Assembly (NCBI GenBank): GCA_964036195.1
Contig: OZ038460.1
Coordinates: forward strand, 10,605,504 to 10,669,503
DNA from: Sphaerolaimus hirsutus
Taxonomy: Eukaryota; Nematoda; Chromadorea; Monhysterida; Sphaerolaimidae
Direction: 5' to 3'
Length of the DNA stretch: 64,000 nucleotides
Notes under the pieces: generated by a model
Told to the model about the DNA's origin: nothing
What the model saw: only the letters and a program-made list of their open reading frames with translations
The model's database searches: none
Part shown: positions 1 to 12,400 of the stretch, one piece after another
Position numbering within the stretch: position 1 is the stretch's first letter
Layout of the letters: every line of letters starts with the position of its first letter
Translations under genes and position numbers: made by a program

Positions 1-125
1 AGGAAGTGTGACGTAGGTTGGTTGGCCCATTTACAATCGGGCAGAAGGATTACAGTTTTGTTAGGAAAAAGATGTTTATGTCTGACATGTTGCGTGAGCT
101 AAGCCTACGTGGGCGGGTGGCTGAG

Positions 126-132
126 TATAAAA
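126..132 (+). promoter_or_regulatory. LTR TATA box
   Basis: TATAAAA sits in the sequence GAGTATAAAAGAG. Transcription would start near 150-160, where CAGGGTTCAG occurs. The same box is at 20386-20392 in the 3' LTR. It is the only good TATA element in the LTR. Confidence 0.7.
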
Positions 133-342
133 GAGAGCCCCGGTGAGGTATTCAGGGTTCAGAACCGTGATGCGAAAGATATCTAAAAGCTAGCTAAGCC
201 AAGCTACAGCTGAAAACAGTAGCTGAAGGTCTGTGTGACAGTGCTTCGTGAACCTGAATACCGAGCCGGTGCTGTAGGATTCGGTGCCGTGTGATTCAGT
301 ATTTCGTGAGTATTTTGTGAAACATTGAAGTATTTAACCATC

Positions 343-348
343 AATAAA
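343..348 (+). terminator. LTR polyadenylation signal candidates
   Basis: AATAAA occurs at 343-348 and again at 436-441. The copies that would end the genomic RNA are at 20603-20608 and 20696-20701 in the 3' LTR. Which one is used cannot be told from sequence. Confidence 0.5.
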
Positions 349-569
349 CAGGTGCCAGGCAACGATCGGCTGCGTTGGCTATTTAGTAACTCAGCACCAA
401 CGACATTGAACCCTAACTTCACAAACGTGCGCACAAATAAACATACACTAACATCGTATGACATCTGTGAAGCTGCCGGGCTCCTTTGTCCTCCTCCTGA
501 AGTTTGTCGTAGTCGAAGTCGTGGACTCGGTTGACTGCAAAGGTTTGAGTCACAGTTCACATAGAAAAG

Positions 570-600
570 TGGTGATCGTCTGTGGCGCCACGCAACGACA
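570..600 (+). other. Primer-binding-site region
   Basis: Directly after the 5' LTR the sequence begins TGGTGATCG, and a second TGGCGCC lies at 583-589. A PBS normally starts TGG because tRNAs end in CCA. Position 570 is the better placed candidate. The priming tRNA was not identified. Confidence 0.45.
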
Positions 601-608
601 CGAACCTG

Positions 609-614
609 GTACGT
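609..614 (+). promoter_or_regulatory. Candidate major splice donor in the leader
   Basis: CTG|GTACGT at 608/609 is a strong donor just downstream of the primer-binding region, the place retroviruses use for their major donor. It could feed the candidate acceptor at 4320/4321 (and others) to make subgenomic mRNAs. Inference from sequence only. Confidence 0.4.
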
Positions 615-908
615 TTGACATTTTATTGATATTTAGTTATAAAATTTGAGACAAATTTTTTGTGTTGGGGGGAAGCCAATTTGGCGACAGAAGCCACAGT
701 TGGCACACAGAAGGAAGCCTTGTGCTTTACACAGCAGGCAACCCCTGGGGTTGCGGGCAGATAGACACCTGGTGTCTATAAAAACACAGCAGTGCTGGTG
801 AAACAGGTGCGAAGCACCTGTCTCACTTTGCAAGTTCCCTGGTTCCCAAGTACCCATTCAGTACGGGAGTACACATAGTATACGAAACAACCAGCCCCCA
901 GTCCACCC

Positions 909-3400
909 ATGATGGTTTTTCCATTGCCACCCCTGGTGCCTGAGTTTGACGCCGAGGGAAAGCTTGTGCTACCTGAGCTCCCAGAGAAAGTGGTGGAGGT
1001 CCGGACCATGGAGGAGCTTGACGAACAGATTGATAACATTACTCGCCAGCAACAAATTTTGCAAGGCAAAGACTACTCCTTTGAAGACCGGGCGCTGCGT
1101 GCACAGTGCCGCAGCTACCTAGCCAGATTGGATGGGTTACTAGCGCAACTTAAGGCAGTCAAGAGAACATTTGCTACGGAAGAAGTTCGTCGCCGCGCAA
1201 ACGCGTTGCGCAATGATCCTGGCGAGGTGCCAGGGGGTTCGGGAAATGGAGATAATGCAGAAAATGACCCAAATAATCCAACGGGGGATCCACCAACCAC
1301 TGACCCACCTATTCAGCTGTTGACAGTTGCAGATCCGAATGGGGCTCCGCCCACTGGCGGCATTCCAGCACAGCATGTTGGCGGCGCCCAGCCACCGATG
1401 GGAAGGGGGTTGCCTCGCACGCCGTTGCAGCCGGCAAATCCACCAGCTGGGACAGCACCCCGTACACCACCACCTGCAACGAGCCGTGCATCATCAACTG
1501 GAGCTGGAGCGTCAACTATTTCTGCGCCAGGTATGGCTGGGGGAGGTGTTTTTCCCCGCTCAAGTGTGGTGATGGCTGCACCCCGCCGACGAGCATTTAG
1601 TGGTTCTTCTACCGTGCAAAATTTGAACGCACTGACTGCTCAAAATGGTTCAAATCAAGTGTTTGGACTTGTGCCAAGTGTGCAGAAAGGGACGCCATCC
1701 GGCTCAAATGGTTATGGAAGTCAAGGTGGCGCGCCGGGGGTGCCATCACCACAAGTGGGCGGAGTTGGGGGAACCTTTTCAAGTGGCAGAGCTTCAAACG
1801 TAGCATCAAACCAACCAGGGGGCCCAATCGATCTTGTAAATGATGTGAGGGGCGGCGAGTGGTACCAAAAGTACATGGACGACCGCGAGCAGACTGTCGA
1901 GTACTTGCGCAATGCGACCAATCAGCGCCTGCAAAATTTAGAACTCGAAATTGCACATGCTAAGCGTGCTGCCATAAATGACAGCGTGAACCCCTACGAA
2001 TTGGGAGGGGGCAAAGATTCAGTGCTTACAGGACCCTATATAACTGCACTTAGTCAAAAATGTTGTGAATACGGGGGAGAGCGGTCTGAAGGCGCCATAA
2101 ACCCCTCAGTATGGATTAAACAGCTTGAAGTGGCCCTGTATTCTTTGTGTATTCCCAAAAAAAAATGGCCGCTGTGTTTGTCTTTACGCTTAAAAGGGGA
2201 ACCCCTCAGGTGGCTCGCTGGAGTGGATGATTCCACCCGATCCAACTATCAGGAGCTAAAAAGGCAGTTTTTACTGACTTATGAAAATACTGAAGTTCAA
2301 ATGAGAGCTCGAGATGAACTTTCTAGGACCAAACAAATGAAAACTCAGTCGGTGAAGGAGTTTTATCACAATCTAAGGGACATGCATGCATCTGCTTTTG
2401 CACATTTGGATGAAGCAACTAAGGAACGTGATTTTCGAATATTGTTTGCAAATAGCATTTCCCCCCAACTGCAAATATTTTATAGGACTCTGTCGCCTGC
2501 AGAACAGAATCAACCTTTTCTTACCTTGTTGGAGCGTTTGTCCACTTATGAAAGCCAAGTGACGGATACACGTGCACCACCGTCATTTGAGGTTCGCCCC
2601 AGTGCACCGGGCGATCAGAATAGGCGGGGCGGCTACGTGCCGCGCGGCCGATTTGTGATGAATAGGCGGCGGTTTGAAAGGCGCCCATTTAATGACCGCG
2701 AAAATGCCTCTGCAAATCGAGCTGAAGACCCCCTTAGCCAACTGGAGCGCCCAACGGAAGTGTTGCAATCTGCGCGTACAGGTCTTAGAACGGAAGAAAA
2801 TGATTCCAGTTCCAAAAATACAGAAATTGTAAAAAAATTAGATGAAATTTCTGGCGAGATAAAAAAGGGTACTGAGCGAGTTGATAAGTTAGAGTCACAG
2901 TTTCGTGACGAATCTTCAGAGATGAGGCGGGCTATTCTCGAAATAGGTAGGAAATCGGCGGAAAATTTCGCGCAGGGGCGCGGAATGACTTTTCGCAGGG
3001 GAGGGGCATCAAATCCAAATTTTCAAGGAATTTCAATGCCCAGAAATTTTCAAAATTCGAACCCAAATGGCCCTAATCAAAACTTAAATGCTAGTTTTAC
3101 TTCGGCCCCCCCGAGTTCGCCAAATTACACGCAACAAAACCAACAAAATATGCGTGGTACCGGGTGGTCCACTCAGTATAGGTCCCAGGGGCCCGGCTCA
3201 AACATGGGTCAGGGCGCAGGTTCTCCGCGGGCGTGTTATCAATGCGGCCAGGTGGGGCACTTGGCGCGCTCGTGTACGGCCACGCGCGGGCAAAATAGAC
3301 CACCTGAGAGGGTAAATCATGTTTATCATTCATTGTCAACTCTGGCCGCGGGGGTTGCCATGGAAGACAAAAATGAGGGAAATGGGGCGGTAGAGCATCT
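909..3400 (+). other. Gag portion with CCHC zinc knuckle
   Basis: Gag structural segment of the retroelement. A proline/glycine/alanine-rich stretch is followed by a capsid-like region (about 1990-2570) with the W-x-[KR]-x-L-E pattern and the L-x-G-x-x-x-x-W motif typical of the Ty3 retrotransposon gag domain. Next come an acidic/basic coiled coil (about 2815-2950), an N/Q/G-rich linker and a knuckle CYQCGQVGHLARSC (3234-3275), a perfect C-x2-C-x4-H-x4-C. It should package genomic RNA. The C-terminal end of Gag is not marked by a stop; the text after about 3400 no longer looks like Gag. Confidence 0.85.
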
Positions 3401-6400
3401 GTTTTCGATACTCGCTAAACCAGTGAATAAAATTGGAGAAGGGGGTGGTGTAGAAAACCCCCCGGGGGAAGATTTGCCCCAGAAGTGCAAACTAATTTAC
3501 AAAGAAATTGAGCAAAAAACGCTCGATAGACCGGGCGGTCAACTTACTGCAGTCAACTCACGTCAGGCTGAGTTGACAAAAGCGCGTGCGTTTTGGGTTC
3601 CGCACGCAACGCTAAATGCTGCGCCGCTCGAACTGCCGCGGCCATTTCTGTGCCCATTTTTCGGCGCCAAATTGATTGCGCGCCCGGCCCGTTGTGCAGA
3701 TAAGGACGGGAAGATCTGCGAAGGGCAAAAATTGAAAGCGATAATATTAGATAATAAAATGGCGTGCGTGCCCCCCCGCAAAAATGTGCCGGGCCCAAAT
3801 AATGACGCGCGGGCTTGTCAATTAGGTTCAAAAATTTGGGTCAGTGTGAATCTCTCTGAAGAAGTAGAGAAGAGGCTGAAAATTGCAGAAATTACTGCAA
3901 GCGAGCAAACTGTGAAAATGCTTGAAGTTTGCGACAAAAACGGAAGCGGACAAATTAGGGCCGAAAGCAAACGAAAAATTAGTGCGAATAAGGGATCAGG
4001 TATGCGTCACCGGGAGTGTTACGGTAGCGGCCGAGGCGTGTGCGCCTACAAATGGCGTTTTCGCCATGGAAATCTACCTGTGGGCCATAAAATGCGTGCA
4101 CTAGGAATGCGGTGGCGGTTGCCGTGGCCGCGCGGCCGCGCGGTGTGTAAAATGGGGCGTCCGTCTGCGCCGCCTAAGAAACCACAAATGAATGGATCTG
4201 CGTGCTTGCCGGCTAACTTTGCACCGCCGGTCTGTACGCACAAAAGGGGAGGAAAAATCAGACAGATCTTATCTATTTCATATACATTGAATGGCGGGAC
4301 AAAAATACCCGTATTCGCAGTGCTCGCATTTTTATACGCTGCGCTGGGTGCCTGGACTTATCATTCGAGCATTAAGCATTCTGAAAAGCTCAAAATTTTC
4401 GAAAGAATGGAGCCCAACCCGCAAGGAAATCCGGACCTGTTCGAGCCCCGGCCCGAATCGCCCCCAAATCCCATCTTGGATCAAATGATCGATGAGGTCG
4501 ATCGTTTATCGACCATCGACGATTTCGTGCGCTCGTTGAGCCAAGACAATCGCCCGCCGCGCATGGCGCCAGGTAAATTAGTGAGCTCGTGCGCGCGCGC
4601 GAGTGCAGTAAGTGAGACGTACGCGGCGGCGGCGGGAAATGTTGGAAATTGGCGCAAAATTTATTGCAAGCGTATTTTTATTGCTAGAGCGGTTATTGTA
4701 GATTTAAGTGGAAATTCATGGCCCCCCCGAGAGATATGTGATTTTGTAAAATGGCGGCATTTTTCTGATGAACATTCCTATATGATGTTTCGCTTTGCAG
4801 AAGCGGCCGCTGCAGCGGCGGAAAGGGAAGCGGGCGCGGCCGAGATTTTGGCCAATCTATTTAACGACGCGCCCGAACCGGTGAAGGCCGAGCATGAGCG
4901 CGGTGGCGCGGCGGGTGCCCTAGATCAGCTGGAATGGGCCGAATTGTACGGTGAGTGTGGAGAGTTGATGAAGGGTTTTTACTGGCAGTTTTTGTCGAGG
5001 CGTAATAAAAATGGGACGTGCGCAGAGGCGCTGTCGCCGGACATGGTCGACCAGGCGCGCGCGATCACGCCGCCCCAGCTGTTGGCGTCGTCCACGTTGG
5101 ACGCCGGCGTGCTGCTCGCCACGCCCCCCCCGCCGGTGCACATGCACGTGCCCGTGCAGCAGCGCGAAATGACTCCAGGTGGGTGTGAAAATGCACCAGG
5201 AATTTTCTTGGCATCTTACGAAATGGGAGTAGGTGTGATTGATGTAAAGCTAGGGAGTTTTTTTGCAGGCGCGGCGTCGAGCGACGCGCCCATGCCTGGC
5301 CGCACGGCCGAAGGATTTCCTACAGAAGGTGCGCAGACCTCTGCTTACAACCCTAGCATTATGCATAATTTGGTTGCAAGTATTGGATTGCGTGTAGGCG
5401 TCGACGTGGCCGGCACGCAAGCCGCGCTGGGACGCGCTGTCGAGCGATACGAGCAGCGGGCGCGCGGGGCGGCGCCGGTGTCGCAACAAAGTGAGTTCCA
5501 GATGGTCCCTTATGTAAACAAACTTCATAAGGCACATCCGGAACTCTCAGGTGCAACGAGCGAGGGGCGAGATGACTCGCCGGTCGACCAGGTCGACTCG
5601 GTGGTCGACTCGGCTGAGACAGGCGCCCAAGGCGACGACGGGCGGGTGCCGGTCAGGCGCAGCAAGCGGCCGCAGCGCCCTTCGCGACGGCGCTACGCCT
5701 TTGTGGCTATCGAGCCGGGCAGCGAGCCGGCGCCGGAAGACACGCCGCAGCCGGTCAAAAGTAAGTGTTTCTTATGTGCTCGGAGGCGCGCACTTGTTTA
5801 TTCGCATGTGTTCTGCGCTAAGAATGGTCCCAATCTTAGAGTTTCAGCTGGTAAGGATCCGTGTGCCATTTTCTACCTATGTCTGGTTGATTTCCCGCCC
5901 AAGACGGATTTGAAAAGGTACGTGTTAGTCATACGAAAACAAATTCCAGATTATTGCAAAAATGCAATAAGTTTTCGCTCAATTGAACACAATTGCGAGG
6001 GACACGTGAATGGGACACGTTTCTTAGCGCAAAACACAATCTTATCTGATATGATCTCCAGACAAGAGGGCACGCATTTTTGCGATTTTTGCGGACACGT
6101 GAATGCTATTTACGCGCCGCTTGAATGGAGATCTGGGCGCGGCGAGGAGGTAATAATGAAAATTGTAAAAGTAATGAATCATGGCCACTTATTGCAATTG
6201 GCGCACTTAGAGGGGAAATTAGCGTTGGAAAAGCGCCCTAAATGTAAGCATAGGCCTGCATGCCGCGTGAAAATTATCAAGAGGGATAATGTGACTAAGT
6301 TAAGTGGGCAATTAAAATTGGTGTTATCATTACCTAATGACAGCATAAAATCAAAGTGGGAAAAATCTCATAAATTTAACGGTGCATGTTATTTACAAAT

Positions 6401-9400
6401 AAATGACGCAAGCGCACACTGGTTCACTAGAAAGCTAGTTGAGCTAATTGCAACAGTGGAAAAGGTGAAGTTGAAAAATAGTGACTCTGAGCAAACACAA
6501 GATACCCCTTGCCGTGGTTGTGACTGGGATATTTTCAATTCAACCGTGAAAATTCCTATAAAATGTGCGAAATTGAGATGCAAGCTTGGGCATGATTGTG
6601 TTCGCTCGTTACGAGTGACGGGTGCCCACAAATACTTTTACGAAGTGAAAAGACTTCTTAAAAATTGTAAATATTACGAAGGAGGGTGTGATCAAAATTG
6701 TAAACCCAAAAATTGTAAACCCAAAGACTGTAAAACCAAAGAATGTGAACCCAAACATAAAACCACCCACCGTTGCAGGCAAGCGAAAGGCGAGTGCGCC
6801 GGCGCCCGCGAACGGCAACGGCAGCAAGCGCCGCGGCGCCAGCGCGTCCGCACGCGGGTCCGGCGTGGAGCCCGAGCCCATCTCGGAGGGCACCGCGATC
6901 GCCATCGGCGGGATGGCGGCACAGGAGTTGACGGTGCAGGCCAAGGCGCGCCACAAGTTGGCTGCGCAAATAACAGGTGTGAAAGTTGTGATTGTGGACG
7001 TTTTCGAGGACTTGAGGGTGGTTTTGCAGGACTTGAGGGCTTCTTCGTCCTAAATTTGCCCCTTTTATGCACCCAAATAGCACCTAGAGCGGGTCAAATG
7101 CAAAGCATAAATACCACCTCTGCCACCAACATTCCCATTACCCCTGAGCGAAATAACTTGTCATTTTCTGTCCATGTGGACAGACGGAGAGAATTTGCCC
7201 CTTTTAAAATGGTGAATTTACAGCTTGGCGCAGTTAGAGATAACAACTTTACTCAAAAGAATAAGATTTTGTACCAATGGAACATGTTTTCTAGCGCAAA
7301 ACCACGCTCAACACACCCTGTACAGTTTTGGCATAGTTCCAGTGTTATAAACTTACGTTTTGAAAAATGTTGCCTTAGCCCCGAAAATGAAATCTCAGTT
7401 AATGTTTTTCGCCCTGTCAATAAAGTTCCAGTGCTTAAAAGGTGTGGTGTTTACCTAGCTGATACTTGTCCACTAACCCCCTTATCTTGTCCGTCCATTT
7501 ACCGAAATGTTCTACACACAAGTGTCAACAGCAACTGCACAAAACGAAACCATCTAAACTGTCAAACTAACCGAGTTTTATTAGTCAGTAATCATACCAA
7601 CTTAGAATATTTCAGCCAACACCAAATTAGTATTTCCGTTGGTGAAGTTAGCGTTAGGGCGAGTTCGCAGCGGAGTTCGCGAACGATTTTGCCAGGGTGG
7701 AAACGTCTGGAAAACAAATCGAAATGTGAAATTGAAAATAGCAAACCGAAATGTGAAAATGAAAATAGAAAACTTGAATTTCACAAAAGCTTGGAAATGA
7801 GGAAACAAAAGTGTTTAAACATTACGGAAAAGATGTTGGAAATGTGGAATTTTGAAACGTTTTTTGAAACTTTTGAAGCTGGAGTCTTTGGGGGTAAAAT
7901 GTCTAGGCGGCCGGACCTATTGCGCAAACGCTTACGCGAAACTGGAGAACAATGTATATCGCTAAAGTCAAAAACACCTGAAACCTTAGGTAGTCCGACC
8001 GAAACAGAAACTAGGCCTGAAACATTTGGTGCGGCGGTCTGCGACTTAGAAACGTCCGGGACAAGAACGAATGACGAAATTTGGCAAGGCGCCTATTCCC
8101 CGGACTTACACAAGCCTTACGGCGGCCGTTTGAATTCCATTAATACTAAGCTCGGTGGCAAAAATGGTCGGGGGAAACGTGCTCATGTTTTGGGGCGTTT
8201 TTCTGCATTCCTAAGTTGCGGTTTCAGGGCCGCAAACAGCATTTATCGATTCCAGTTGGCAAGTCGCCAAATTTGGGGTAACGGCACATTCGTACCAAAA
8301 ATCCGGAAGAAACAAAATTACGCTCATATGATGATAAAAGTGGCTGAAAATGGCCCGCAAAAGGAAGTGGGGATGCAAATTGAGAAAGATGGTTCTAATT
8401 TTGAAGGTAGAAATAGTTTAAATGAAAACGGAAGTACGTTTGGGAACGTGAGAATTGTGTGCGCCGCTGAGCTCAGTATTGATGGGATCTGTGGGGGCAA
8501 ATTTGAGGGAACCCCGCAGTTGTATCTAAGGCCGGAAAATACCCATTTCTTGTGTAAAATAGTGAAGTGGGCCGTCCGGAAGGCTTGTGAGGGTCAAGTG
8601 AACGGGAAAAAGGGCAAGTATGAGTATTATAAATTTAGGGGAAGTAAAAGGGTGGAAATGCAAACTTTCGGGAGTGTTAGTAGGAAATCCCGGTGTGCAC
8701 GTGAATGGATTCTGACTTTCGTAATGACTCACAAGTCCTCGAAATGGATAATTATTTCGAAATCAATGGTAATGGTTGATAAACTCATAGATGCACCTAC
8801 TACGTCGACCCACCAACCGGTCGAGGAGGACGTGGGTGAGCAGCCAGTTGAAACAAGGGCGGGCTTGTCAGACGACGGGTCTAATGCCGAGCAGCGAGAG
8901 CGTGCCGCTCCCGCCCGATATCCACTCATAGTGCAGCCAAATCGCACAGCGCCGCCGCGCATGGAGCCAGCGGGCGTCGAGAACAACCTGAATTATGAGG
9001 CAGAATATGGCCACCACAAATGTGAGTATTGTGAGAAGGTGAATCGAAGCTTTTTGAGTAAAATGGGTAGTGCTGTGTTTGGTGAAGGGGGTGCGTGTGG
9101 ATTTGAGAAAAATACTGGAACATGTTTTGCAGCTATTCGAGTGCCGCTGCGCCCTGGGCAGACTATCTGTCACATATTTGACTCTCCAGTGCCTATTTTT
9201 CGGCACGTGGTGGGGCTGCCGCTGGAGTACTACCAGGCTACCTACTTCCCATTGGCGTGCTTGCTGGGCGGCTGCAGCACCAATAAAATCAGGCTGGCTT
9301 CTGGCGATGTGGATGTCACTGTGCCACACGTGACTTATGGAAATTTACCATTCAAGGACTTTTCTATCAATTTTATGCATGCAAGGCACCGCTTGTGCCA

Positions 9401-12400
9401 CACTGTGGGCGCCGATTGCTACTGGTGGGGCGTGAATCTGATGGTAGCCTCGGCAATGGGAAATGACCATCTAATCAGAGACTTACTGTTGAGGCCACCG
9501 GTAGTGATGGGCCGCATTCCGATGGTGTGCACTGAACACCAGTACTTCTTTCTGGTCAAACCCAAGGACATCATGGACAGGGTGCCCGGATCGGGCGTGA
9601 TGTGCTTCACATATTTGGATTGTGTGGAGCACCTGACGATGAGCCACTCGTTGAAGATGACACCAGTCACGGTGATGGCTGTGGTAGAGACACTTTTGAG
9701 TGAGTTCGAGCATGTTGAGGGGGTTGTTTGGACTTTTACCAGCTCTATGGGAAATGAAATATTTCACAATTTTGTCAGTTTGTACGAAATGAAAAGTGCT
9801 ATCCATCTCACAGGAGTGATACGCAGCGAGATAGTGCCGAAGGAAGTGACCAGGCTGGTGTCCCGGGAGAGGGTGGAAAGGTGTGCCTGCAACATGGCGT
9901 TGGCGCTGCGCTGGCGCGCTAGCCGCTCGCTTTCGCTAGCGGTTCACAACAAGCACCCAATCAACATCAGCAAGATGACTTTTGGCGTGACGGTCGAGCA
10001 ACTGCGTGTGCTGGCCACCGAGAACAAGGTTGTCAGGGTTGTCAGCACGCCCGAGGGGGATCAATTTATGCTCAAATCGAGGCAGCAGACGTACGTGGAC
10101 CCACTCATGCCAGATGGGCAGAATAAACAGAAGCCCTGTCAGGAAAATTTGGTAGGTGTGGTTTTGGTTTTGATGATTTTGCTGTTGAGTGGATTTAGAG
10201 GGAGGGCGATCCGGTTACTGAGTGTGGCCTTGTTATTTGAGAAGGTCACGGCAGACCCAATGTTGCTGCAAATTTGCTCTAAACCTACAGGGGCTTGGTA
10301 TTTAGATTTACCCGAGATACCCACGTGTAATTTGTACAGTTCAACGTTATTTGGTGAGTCTGAACTGTCACCAGTTCATGACGTGTCAGTGTCAGTATAT
10401 GCACAGAGGCGTCGCCCTGTGACAGCGAATGCCACCTTTTGTCAAGCCAGACGGCACGAGGTGACAACTTGTACAAATGCTTTATTTGCACATTATATTT
10501 ATGAATATCATGATAGTTATGTACCAATGCCGATTGAGAAGTGCGCAGAAATGTTTCACGCGGTGCGTGACGGTCACGCGCGTGAGTCGGGCTTGAAACA
10601 GATTGAACCGATGGTCTGGTCAACCATGAAAAGCATTGATCTGCAATTCCCTACGTGGAATGACTGTTTTAAGCAGCATGTTGATAATTTCATTTTGACA
10701 CAGGGAACTGTGGCCACATTTGATAATCAGCAACTGATTACGGACATGGATGCTGCGCCTACGTGTAGCCCAGCTGCTGGGCGCTGCACCAGCAGCAGGG
10801 GGGTGTTATTCTGGGAACCGACTACTTTAGCACCGGCTTCCTGCCCCTTTGAGCATGTAGGAAACTTTCCTGGGAAAAGACAGAATGAAACGGTTATTTT
10901 GATTCATGAACAAAGTGCTTTCACTATAAAAGGTGGCCCGGTGCACATACAATGCCTGGAGCCAGCGGTATATTTGACAGATCAGGGTCCACTGCTGTCC
11001 ATTTTGCAAATAGACAATTCATCAACTGAAAGCATGTGCCAAATCATGTTTAAGAAGAAGTGTGCATCGACAGTAAAAATGACATTCGCGGAATTTTGGA
11101 GTGGAAATCTAACTCCAAACGCAGCTACACAGCACCAGTTTATGTACCAGGTGTTGACACAGCAAGCCCATCAGAATTTTGAGACCCTAAGACATCAGAT
11201 TTGTGTGTTGGCACGCAGCAATGCACTAATGGTGCGGGCGCTGGCTCATATCTCGCCTGTGGCCGCAGCAAGATTATTGCTTGCTGATGAAAGTATAAAT
11301 GCTGAATACGCTGGTGACGTGCTTTCAGTCACCGCGTGTCATAAGGTTCAACCTGATAGACTCTATATGTCCCATAAAGTGAATGGAATCTGTTATGATA
11401 TGATGCCGGTAAGAGTACATGGGAAGCTTTTATTCAAAATACCAGGATCTCAGGACCTGGTGGAGCATGCAAGCCAGTTGCCCTGCTCTCAATTGCAGTC
11501 ACCAGTGTTTAAATCCAAAAATGGAACCTACTTAGCCTTGACCGATGGGAATATGGTGAAAGTAAAAATGCACCATACCCCAGCTTTTGTACATCCCAAG
11601 TTTCTGTCAGATGGAATCAAATTCAATCGAACCTTGATTCGGCCCGGAATGGTCATGGAAAATGCCATGATGTATGCCAACATGCGTAGTTTACACATGC
11701 GACAGATTGAGGCACGGGAAAAATTGGATAGGCTAATTCATTACACTAGCTTGTTTTCTATTGATAGCGCCCATACAGCAAGTATGTTGCATGGGCGGGG
11801 GCTGGAGCACATGGTAACTCATGCTGGCGAGCTGCTGTTAAATGCATCTGGCCGCGTGATTGACCATGAGTTTGATGTGATTCACATGATTACTACTAGT
11901 GCTGTTCCTAAAGCCATCAGGGGACCGTTTCAATTTGTATTGAACATTCTGTGGGTGATTTTCATTACATTATTGATAATGGGGCTTATCTATCTGTGTG
12001 TGCGTTATGAAGGTTTTCGTAGTGCGGTAATTACTGCATGTGAATGGCCCGTAAGGATGGTAAGTATGGGGATAGTTTGGGTGCGACGCCAGTATGCAAT
12101 GCATGTGACAAATTCTGGTGTGGGTAGTGATCAACAGAAGCCAGATGCTTTTGGTGACAGACCGGAAGTGGATAGGCCAAATACGCTTGACCTGCCTATT
12201 CGATATGTGAGTGGAAGTGGCTATTCTGGAAATAGGGTTCGCATACCTAGGGTGCGTCTGGGGCCGCAATTGCTGCGTACCTTAAAACAAACTAGAGAGG
12301 AAAATGATTTCGATGAACAGATTCAGTCTGAGGTGGTGGCGTCGATGCGCGTGCGTGCCCCGCGACAAGTTCCTTTTCTAGTATTATTGGCGCTTGTGAT

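Larger units (their letters stand above)
1..569 (+). repeat. 5' LTR
   Basis: It matches 20261-20829 with no difference seen. It contains a TATA box (126-132) and two AATAAA signals (343-348, 436-441), so U3, R and U5 functions can be placed. The shared sequence ends with ATAGAAAAG at 569; after that the two flanks differ. Confidence 0.95.

Noticed and set aside
1-569. LTR limits at 7-561 based on TGTGA/TCACA
   Set aside because: Both LTR copies share six bases before and eight after these limits, so the longer 569-bp repeat is better supported, though the left flank is outside the window.
6692-7083. Minus-strand ORFs of 115-141 codons across 6609-7083
   Set aside because: They lie opposite a GC-rich exon with good splice sites; no independent support.
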